From Zygnema cylindricum (taxonomy: Eukaryota; Streptophyta; Zygnematophyceae; Zygnematales; Zygnemataceae), in NCBI GenBank assembly GCA_037447655.1, contig JBBHKE010000705.1, positions 62,001 through 126,000 of the forward strand: a DNA stretch of 64,000 nucleotides. Direction: 5' to 3'. The notes under the pieces were generated by a model. The model saw nothing but the letters and a program-made list of their open reading frames with translations, ran no database searches and was not told the DNA's origin. This document shows positions 55,797-64,000 of this stretch, piece by piece. Every line of letters starts with the position of its first letter. Within the stretch, counting starts at the first letter, position 1. The translations under genes and the position numbers were made by a program.

Positions 55797-57120
55797 TATT
55801 AAGGCTCTTAGCTCTTCTCCTCACCTTTCAGCGGGGGGCCCTTTGGGCACTGTATATGAGTTGTTTCGCGATGTTTTGCCCCCTGAATCGAGTGCCCGGG
55901 GGTATGATGGGTTTTTTCGAGTATGTTCCTTTATTGCTAGTGGGGAGGTTCCACCTCGGATTTGTGATCTTCTCACGGCGTCCCGCCTTGTGGCAGTCGC
56001 CAAACTTAATGGTGGGATCCTCCCTATCGTCGTGGGAGAGGTTTTATATAGATTGGTGGCTCCTGCGATATGTCTCCAGCTCCAACCAACTTTCCATGAT
56101 TATTTCTCTCCTTATCAGTTTGGATTGGCCACGAGAGGGGGTTGTGAGGCCGTGGTCCACGGGATTCAGGCTTTGTTGGATGTACATCCGGATTGGTTGG
56201 TCTTACAAGTCCACGTTTCAAATGCATTTAATACGGTGGATCGGAACGTGATTTTTTCAGAGCTTATTGCGGCTCCATCTTTGATTGTCTAATTATTCCC
56301 CTTTGTGAGGGCTTTCTATTCTTTGACAAGCAACCTTTCCTTCTTGGCCGATGGTGATGTTATTCCTCTCTCCTCTAGTATTGGCACTCGCCAAGGTGAC
56401 CCTCTCGGCGGACCTTTGTTCGCCCTTGCCCATTATCGGGCCCTTCGTGCCTCCGCTGTCTCCTTCCCTTCTTGCCTTTTCCCTCCGGTTCAGATGATAC
56501 GCACATTATAGAGCCGAGAGAACAAGTCGTGATGGCATATGATTTTTTCAGGGAACGTTTAGCCGAACTCAAACTTTCAGTTTAGCAGTCAAAGTGTGTT
56601 ATTTGGTCTCCTCAGGATATTTCACTTTCATTTACTCCCCCTCTTGGTTTTCAAACCCCTTCTCCCTTCGATGGCATTCGTGTGCTTGGTTGCCCCCTTG
56701 GTTTGGATACTTTCGTGACATAATTCCTTTATGATGCTTTACAGACAGATCTAGCCCAAGTGGACGACCTTCCTCACCTTCGCGATCCCCAAGTTGCTTT
56801 TGCTATGTAAAGCAGGTGTTTTCCCCACTGCCCTTCTGACCTCACTCGTACTTCCCCTCCCACCTCGACATTTGTCTCCTCTCTCTTGGCTTTTGACGAT
56901 CGCCTCATAGACGTCCTCCACACTCTGTTAGGTCGCGGTGCATTTGATCGCGAGTTTGGGCCATCGGCCGCATTCAGGCATCTCTCCGTGTCTCTACCGG
57001 GGGGTTGGGTCTATTATCGACCGCTCGTGTTGCTCCAGCTGCCTATTTGGGAAGTTGGTAACTTATTGCCTCTACTCTTATATCCCGTTTCTTGGTTGGG
57101 GACATCTCGTTCTAGCTACT
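55797..57120 (+). pseudogene. Non-LTR-type reverse transcriptase remnant, unit 2
   Basis: Reads in one frame from IKALSSSPHLSAGG through CDLLTASRLVAVAKLNGG, FSPYQFGLATRGGCEAVVH and NAFNTVDRNVIFSEL to a TAA at 56290-56292. The same frame then continues through GTRQGDPLGGPLFALAHY until a 1-base loss at the ADD motif (about 56494). The distal part (RGAFDREFGPSA, then LPIWEVG-type frame) is shifted. It is better preserved than unit 1. Confidence 0.82.
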
Positions 57121-57399
57121 GTTATGTCAAGCTCGTGTGCATCTTCGGCACATTTGCACTCTCGAGAGTTCCGGGGCCTCATTCCACCTTGTACGAACTC
57201 TATCATACGGAGGAGGGGAGGAAAACTAGCCAGATCAGATCTTTGTATTTTCACTTTGGAGCACTACGCACTTTAGTTCACCGTCAACGAAGGTCGAACG
57301 GCGGAGTTAGTCCGGTGCAAAGTTGGCGGCTCCATTACATTACATCCGTTCTATGTAGCTCTAGTACATGGGTACTTTGTGGAACGACACGCAAACTGA

Positions 57400-58480
57400 A
57401 ACTCTGAGACCTCCATAAGTCCTCAGAGTGGACAGCTTCCAAAAAGCCTCTAGGATAACCCTGACCTCTTTGTGTTTCAGCAAGAACAACTGCCACCCTG
57501 GCAGAAAAAAACTCTGTTCAACTTCACCCTTGTGAAGGCAAGACTCCCTTGAGTCGATAGCAAAAAGAATCTTTGAATTTGCTCCCCTGAGCAGTAAGTT
57601 ATGGAGGGTCAAAGTTGACCTTTTGTACAGAAGCTCTCTGGGAGAGAGGGTCCTATCTACCAATTTTTCTAAGTCATATCTCTCTCACAAACTCTATCTA
57701 CTAGTGTACGGCACCAATCATATTAAATTGTCGTACATAAAAGTACAACCGCCGGTGTACTTTATGTACGGAAATTGTACGACATGGCCTAAAAGTGGAC
57801 ACATGTCATATCCGGATTCGGTGCCGTAATCACCGGAGATTCCGCAATCCAACGTAATTTCGCCACATGTCATTCGATGTGGCGATGACCACAAACCGCC
57901 GAGAATCTCTTCCGCGATCTCGGCTTTCTTCCCTGTCGTCTGATTAAATGCAGATTTCAATCGGAGCCGTCATAAAGACATGCGCAGTATTTGTTTCGTA
58001 AAAGAAACAAAACGCGCGGTACTTGTTTCTTGTACATACCGTAATCTGTACGTTTACATAACGGGTTCTATGTAAACGTAAACATCCGCAGTTAAATGAA
58101 TTTGCCGACGTCGTAACATATAAATACAAATCAAACCTAATAGTATGTATCGGAACTTCTAGACTTAACGGCTAAGGCTACCGGCGCTTTGACGGTCGGC
58201 AGGTGCCAGGATCAAATCCTGTCACCTACATATACCTTTCAGTAAATAAACCTTCCTATCTGTTAATAGAATAATCTATTTCCCGTAAACCTCTGGATAG
58301 CCTAGGTAGCCATGGCTCTAGCTTCCACTCCAACTTCTTAGTGACTGCAACAAGTGTGGGAGTTTGAGAGAGAAGTTAGAGGCAGACTTCCTCGGCTTCT
58401 TTCTATATTCCAATTTTAGACCTAGAAAACAATGAAATAACCATTGATTTCTACACAAACCTTAGGACTGTCCCCTAGAT
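57400..58480 (-). repeat. Long dispersed repeat, copy D (inverted)
   Basis: 57400-57700 is the reverse complement of the right half of copies A and B (GACTCCCTTGAGTC, GCTCCCCTGAGCA, CTCTCTGGGAGAGAGG). 58160-58235 is tRNA-like on the plus strand (AACGGCTAAGGCTACCGGCGC, then CAGGATCAAATCCTGTCACC). 58310-58440 matches 7580-7800 of copy C (ATGGCTCTAGCTTCC, GACTGCAACAAGTGTGGGAG). Confidence 0.65.
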
Positions 58481-59475
58481 CTTGCTGTTAGCTGTCAGTA
58501 GGAAGTTAGTTCAGGCCTTACAGATGGGTATAACATTTATGACGCCGGGTCAAAGTTAGGCGTTTCACGTCAATTCAGGACTTTGTTGCCCCTTTATGTA
58601 CAATAGGAGGACCAGTGGCTGTGATTCCAGCCGGAACCAGTCGCCTAACCTATTGCCCTAAGTGTAGTACAGTCTGTTTTGTCTTATGTCCGTGCGATAA
58701 CAATTGGTGGCAGCTGATTGGCTTTTGGAATTGCTTTGACTTTGGCACTTGCAGTAGGACAAACTTTGGTTGTATAAGGCACTTGGGGCCGAAGGAGACA
58801 GGTTGCTTTTTCAGTACAGTCTCGTGAGAAAACCCCCAGAGAATGAAATCAATCTTTCTGTTGGAGAACGTTTGCATTTTGTTGTGGACTTTATTGCCAT
58901 CTTTGTTTTGGATTGTCTTTTGTGGAAATCGTAGCACGGGTGGGTAGTTGGCACTATCCTCGCTTTGAGCAGTTTGAACTTTCGCTGTTTGAAACTAAGA
59001 AGAGTCTTGTCGGATCCGTACAGTGGAACCGAGAAGGGTGAGGGAGATTCTTACCTGTCTTCGGGGCCATTGGGAGAGTTTTCTTCTTCTGAGTTTGGTC
59101 ATCGCTGCACTCCGGGGTATGTGAATTCGCTTCACCATTATCATTTATTTATATCTTTATTTTCATTCTCTGGGGCAAGGTGATATTGTTTAATCTGAGA
59201 GAGCCGATATTTGTTATTCCTATTTTCCTGCGTGGGAGTTCTTTGCACACTTTTGTGGTCATCTTTGGCTTTTCTCCGGAATTCTTGCGGGCCGGATCGG
59301 ACGACCCTTCGTTCCTCCCTATTTTTTGGAGAGTGGTCGAGAGTGTTGCACTTAGTGAGCTTCCGGCAGAAAAGCACAGTACTAAAAAAGCAACTGTCTC
59401 CTTTTGTTTAAGAGGATAGCTGTTTAGGGTGGTGGACTTTATCAAAGAGATCTAGCTCATCTGCTCCTATAAGAC
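58481..59475. other. Region 5' of the edge retroelement, no gene supported
   Basis: Could be LTR or leader of the downstream retroelement, but I find no primer-binding site and no matching LTR in the window. Short ORFs (58615-59419) lack signatures. Confidence 0.35.
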
Positions 59476-62400
59476 ATGGGCGGAGGAGAAGCTCAGGAGA
59501 GGGATCCTTCCGGTGTCAGTCTGAAAGAACAGGAGAGACAAGAAGCGGTAGCATAAGAGGAAGAGTCACAGGTGCCTGAGGAAGCAGTCCCTTTCACCTC
59601 AGCTTTGAACATTGAACAGTTTCCTAAGGGAATGATGCCTGAGCCGGTTGTAGTTGAGACTCCTACGAGGCAGACAGAGAGGCAACCCTCACCTCCACCT
59701 CCTCCGATCATTTCCCCTGAAAACTTTTTGACGTTGTCCGAGGGTGCCAGGGCTAGGGCTACGGAGAAGGTAGAAAGACAGACTTTTGCTCCCCAATCTT
59801 GTAGGAAGGGTTTGGCTCATAAGGAAACGGTCCCAGGCTACCCTCCGAGGTGGTACGTCACACCAGATCCAAGCCTCCGATAGATGAGACATACATGGAC
59901 CCGGAACTTTTGTCGGATCTTAACCGACCCGGTCGTAAGGAGATTGTAGCCCTTCACAATATCCATGAGTTGAAGGTTAAGAAGAAGCTGGTGCAGCGGG
60001 TTGCCAGAAGCGATCGAGCCAGATTATACGCCCAGTGGGAGGAGTAGTGGAGATCCTCAGTAGCTCGTCCGAGAGTGGCTCTCCCATCTCAGCCCGAGAG
60101 CAACTGGAGATGCCGTCTACTTCCCGACAACAGCCCACCATGTCTCAGGAAACTGCCACCAGTAGACCTTCTAGGGGCTGAGCAACTTCTCGGGGCCGGA
60201 CGAGGGAAGGGAGTAGCAAGCGGAAGTTACCCGAGCCTCAAAGAGATTTCTGGTTTAACCATCGGGACAACAAAGGTCGATTTGCTCCCCTAGTCAAAGA
60301 AGAGCTGTTTTTTCCTTCTGCCTCCATTTCTCCAAGTCCTATGTCTCCTTCCGAACCAGTTGTCCGACCATCCAAAGGACTATGGCGTTCAAGGCCTACG
60401 GACCGCGAGGTACCCAGTCTGGGGATTGCGGATCTCTCGGGTTTGGTGAGCAGCACCCAGAAATTGGTTGAGATCCTGCGATCGCAGGATAAGGCTACGG
60501 CGGGGGCCGGACACGTCGCAATAGATTGGGATGCTCTTGAAGAGGAAAGGAAGAGAGCATTGGAACAGGAGCTGATCCAAATACGGGATGCTAGAAGGAG
60601 ATCTGGGGGAATCCTTAGTGGATAGGTAGCTCCTCCTTGTAGAACAGGTTCCACTACGGAAGTACAACCTCTGGATCAGGCAACTCCTCCTGTCACGCGA
60701 GATCCCAGGACTTCACGAGCACCGAGACCAAAATCTCCTCTTCAGCGGGAAGGGGAGGAAACAACATGGCCTAACAAAGAGGGGTTGGGTGCAGATTTGC
60801 CAAGTAATCCGATAGCCGGGGCTACTGCTCTCCCTACATTTGTCTCGGTCGCGGGATCTTCCACCGTGGAGGTCGTGGTGCAGCTACAACCAGACCGGAG
60901 ACTACACATTTCCCTCGGACTGACCACTCCTCCTCCATCACCACCTCACTCCTCTTCCCCCTCGCCATCCATCTCTCCCGCGGGAGCAGTCCGTGGGTCA
61001 CCAGGTCCACTTCGCCTACCCCACAAACCTGACGTCTACTCGCCTCCTCACAGACGGTCGCCATCCTCTAGTTCTCGAACTCCTCCTCTCGAAGATTCCC
61101 AGAGGCGACCTACGAAGCAGACTCTTTTCAAGAAACAATCACCTTCTCCTTCAAGCTTCGAGTCATCACCCTCTCCACCGCCATCCATTCCTTGGGGACT
61201 TCGTCCTCGTCTTCACATACCATCGGAAGAGGAAGTTTTCCGGAAAGCACGCGACTCTCTTGGATATAGAGGGGCAGACGACTATCCCAATTTTTCAAGA
61301 GCCAGACCTTCCTCAGTGGGGGGCGGGACCACTGCTCGTACAACCGCCCTTCCTATTGGAGGAGGGACCGGTTCGGATCTCGAGGTAGCAGATCCTGAAG
61401 CAATCTCACCGGCTCAGTTTGTCAGCCCGACCGGACAAGCATCACCAAGGTTCCCCAATCTTACCGAAGAAGAAAGGAGAATGGGAGACATCCGGATCTT
61501 CACCGGGGACAACTCCGGAATTGCTTTTTCTGATTTTAAACTGCTGTGGAAATCCTTCACGCAATCTGAAATCAACAAATACAGGGGGGGGGGGGCATCC
61601 CAACAGATTTTGAAACCACTCTGCTCCCAATGATGGTCAATTATCTAGGTGGAGGAGCTTTGGTCGACTATAAAGAGCATCAGCCTTTGTTGATGGCTCC
61701 AAGCATCAAAATATTGGATCCGGTTTTGGACGCCGAAGCTCTTAGGCAGCGGCCGACCTGGCTGCTACCGCCGGAGCTCCTCTTACCCCCACTTTCACCA
61801 TGGACATGAAACTGCAGACCTAAGGCAGGGCCTATGTCAACCACCTGCAGGGCGTACAAGCCGCTGGTGCAGCCACCCGGATGGTCGCCAACCCGAATCC
61901 CTGCAGCACTCTTCTGGACGCATGGAGACTCCTTTACACAAAAAGGAAAGAAACTGCAATTAAAGAGTTTACAGACTTCCGCTGTTTGAAAAATCAAACC
62001 CCTCAAACGCTGTTTAATCGCCTCTCCAGCCTCTTCCAGAAGACCAAATTGTCCACTATTGATACACCGCCTATGGCCACTAAGTATTATGTCGCTGTCC
62101 AAAATTTGTTCGGGCCATCAGGACCGGCAGCTCTCAACAATTGGAGTGCCAGTCAAGCCATTCACAACCAGAATCCCAATGCTCAGGAAAGCTCTTTGGG
62201 CGCCATGAAGTTGTATGATCATTTTGTGCATAGCGAAGCGAAGGAAAAGGCTATTACCGGGAAATCGAGAGCCAACTTTGCAGGTTTTTAATGGGGATCA
62301 TTTATCAGCCAAGAGGAATAGACCAAACTTCAAGCTTTGCAAAACCTTAAAGGGAAACAAGAATCTGGCAGCAAACCCAAACCTGTAATGGGCGCGAACG

Positions 62401-63450
62401 AAAGAGTTTAATTTTACAATTGCTTGAAATGGAACCAAACCGGTCTTGGGTGGAAACGATGTCTAAGGAAGCTCAACCCATAACTTGCTATCAAGCAAAA
62501 GGAGTTTGAGAAAGAACATGCATAACGTACCCAAATGCAGCAGCAACGCAAGCAGGGAGTAGGAGGAGGAGGAGACCGCACTCTAGTCAACAAGGACACC
62601 TTCAAACCTACTCCACGGTCTGAAACCGCTAAGATGTCTCAATCCCAGTTGAGACAAATTAGAATTCCTAAATTTGATGATGTTTAGATCTCAAATGAGC
62701 TAAGGGGAAAGTACACTACTGAGGGGTCAAAATGTGAGGCCTGTGGGTTCATGGGCCATAAAGAAAGACAATGTTTCTGGAAAAATGGAGTCCCAAAAGA
62801 GATGATGTAATATGCCTTGTTCACGGGAGAAGGGAAACAACCGTTAATCCTCTTCCATTACAACTTTTGTATCCGTAAGGACGCCGATCTCCAGATGAAC
62901 CAAGACCCAGCAGACTGACTCTAGAACATATCATTCAGCAGCAAAGCACTCAATTGGCCGCCTTGGTAGCAGAGTTGGCTGCTCTCCGCTTGGGATCACC
63001 TACCCGCACACCTCATCCTCTTACGCCTGCTCAAAAACTGCAGAAAAAAAAAACAAAAATTGTTACAAAGGCTAGCGGAGCTGGAGCAGCAAACTTCAGT
63101 GGGTGAAGATGATGATGAACTAATGGGTTGGGATATGGAGCCGCCGAAGGCTCATCATGCCCGCACATTTTTGTCCAGGGCCTGGAAAGTTGGTGTAGGG
63201 GACAGTCGCAGGCAACTCCGCTCTACAACGTCCTCCCAAAGAAAGGACAAACAACCGATGGAACAAAAGGATCACAACCGCAAAGCCACGGGTCCCTTAT
63301 CATTTACACCGCGAGCAATCCTTCTGAAAAATGACATTGGGCTGGGCCTGAAACCGACTCCTTCGCCTCCCCCGGCTCCAAAGAAACTTTCTCCTGGTTT
63401 CGAAGTTTACAAGAAATCACAGCTAAAACAAAATACTGTAACCACATAAA
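59476..63450 (+). pseudogene. Gag-like polyprotein region of a decayed retroelement
   Basis: ATG at 59476 gives MGGGEAQERDPSGVSL, then TAA at 59554-59556, then the same frame continues (EEAVPFTSALNIEQ, Pro-rich). Further blocks in changing frames: DETYMDPELLSDLNRPG (59900), WDALEEERKRALEQELIQIR coiled-coil (60525), a Ser/Pro-rich linker (60900-61200) and a capsid-like core from about 61470 (MGDIRIFTGDNSG, FSDFKLLWKSFTQSEINKY, then LLDAWRLLYTKRKE, LFNRLSSLFQ, YYVAVQNLFGPSGP). A CCHC knuckle lies at 62733-62774 (CEACGFMGHKERQC). It is longer than usual plant Gag. An MG start could allow myristoylation, as in retroviral Gag; this is inference. At least six frame breaks. Confidence 0.75.
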
Positions 63451-63476
63451 CATATCAGGAATGATTCGAAAGATAC

Positions 63477-64000
63477 TTGGCCGAGAGACCACCCACAGAT
63501 CCTCCAGTGACACCTCCGACAGCAAATTCTGACGCTGAAAGTGAGGAAGAAGGGGGGGGGAGACAGGAGAAATTAGAGGACGAGGACTCACCAATTTCAT
63601 CGCCCAAAGCTCACCCTCTTTCCTCCAAACCGGCAGTCATGCTAGTACGGCACTTAATGCCCTACGCCTTGACGCACGTCAAGACGCTAGCTTCCTCCCA
63701 CAATCTGCCCGAAGAAACCCTCATTCAGGCACTGGGGGAAGAGATTCACACCAGGAGGGAAATGGTCGCGTTGGCAGAACCACCAAAGACAGTCTTCATG
63801 TCGACGGAACCAAAAACTTCTATGGCGGATAGAGATTATAAGGCCCTGTGGCTCTTATTCTAAACAGAACGGGAAATTTTAAACTTAATGGATACGGCGG
63901 GTACCAGGATGCAGTGGTGGATACTGGAGCTCTCCCTAATCTCATCGCCACCTCAGCATTACAACAAATGCCCGAGGAACTCCGACCAAAAATCAGCCCC
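63477..64000 (+). pseudogene. Linker and retropepsin start of the edge retroelement (truncated by window)
   Basis: 63480-63863 encodes an acidic, Pro-rich linker and a helical segment (LVRHLMPYALTHVKTLASS). After a frame shift near 63843 comes GNFKLNGYGGYQDAVVDTGALPNLIA, an aspartic-protease motif (DTGA; Asp codon at 63920-63922) as in Ty3/gypsy and pararetrovirus-type polyproteins. RT, if present, lies beyond 64000, so the family cannot be decided here. Confidence 0.75.

Larger units (their letters stand above)
54200..57125. repeat. Segmental duplication, unit 2
   Basis: Counterpart of 50410-53440. Homology is lost between the N gap (55465) and about 55797, although the lengths are similar, so the join there may be an assembly artefact. 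Confidence 0.8.

Overview
This window looks like repeat-rich intergenic DNA from a land-plant nuclear genome. It is AT-rich with frequent frame breaks, has GT-AG introns, and carries a Ty3/gypsy chromovirus-like element primed by initiator-Met tRNA, Ty1/copia fragments, hAT elements with 8-bp target duplications and tRNA-derived SINE-like repeats. A run of 10 N (55465-55474) marks a scaffold gap. I see no prokaryotic operons and cannot name the species.

Layout: 1-1000 is copy A of a long dispersed repeat with a tRNA-Arg-like segment. 939-2011 (minus) is a charged repetitive ORF broken by frame shifts. 5.0-5.8 kb is a non-autonomous hAT-type element. 6.5-7.8 kb is repeat copy C (inverted). 8.2-10.6 kb holds small MITE-like elements, including a PIF/Harbinger-like one with TAA duplications. 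11581-19342 is a complete Ty3/gypsy element (two LTRs, GTACT target duplication, intact gag, decayed pol) with a canonical GGGAAAC heptamer at the gag/pol overlap. 19991-20438 is a 448-bp hAT MITE. 20.76-21.6 kb is repeat copy B.

From 22 to 48.4 kb four copies of one two-exon gene are scattered. The product is a small secreted protein with eight cysteines and a LysM-like pattern. Copies at 31094-32285 (+) and 47716-48419 (-) read intact across their introns (131 and 130 aa). Copies at 22218-23163 and 40849-42266 are pseudogenes with different lesions. The copies keep their intron, a purine-rich tract in it and some flanking DNA, so they arose by DNA duplication, not retrocopying. tRNA-derived SINE-like repeats lie in two of the introns and next to a third gene. 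Between the copies are Ty1/copia remnants (28.7-29.5, 33.9-34.3, 43.6-44.3, 44.7-45.5 kb) and a 4.2-kb hAT element (36106-40304) whose transposase is broken by one apparent 1-bp deletion. The hAT element sits inside a smaller MITE and shares its ends with the 448-bp MITE at 20 kb.

50.4-57.1 kb is a tandem segmental duplication, each half with a decayed non-LTR-type reverse transcriptase and a short inverted RT fragment. 57.4-58.5 kb is repeat copy D. 59476-64000 is the 5' part of another decayed retroelement: a long proline-rich Gag with a CCHC knuckle, and a retropepsin DTGA motif at the window edge. Apart from the LysM-like genes nothing here looks like an ordinary host gene. Boundaries of decayed repeats are estimates by eye.
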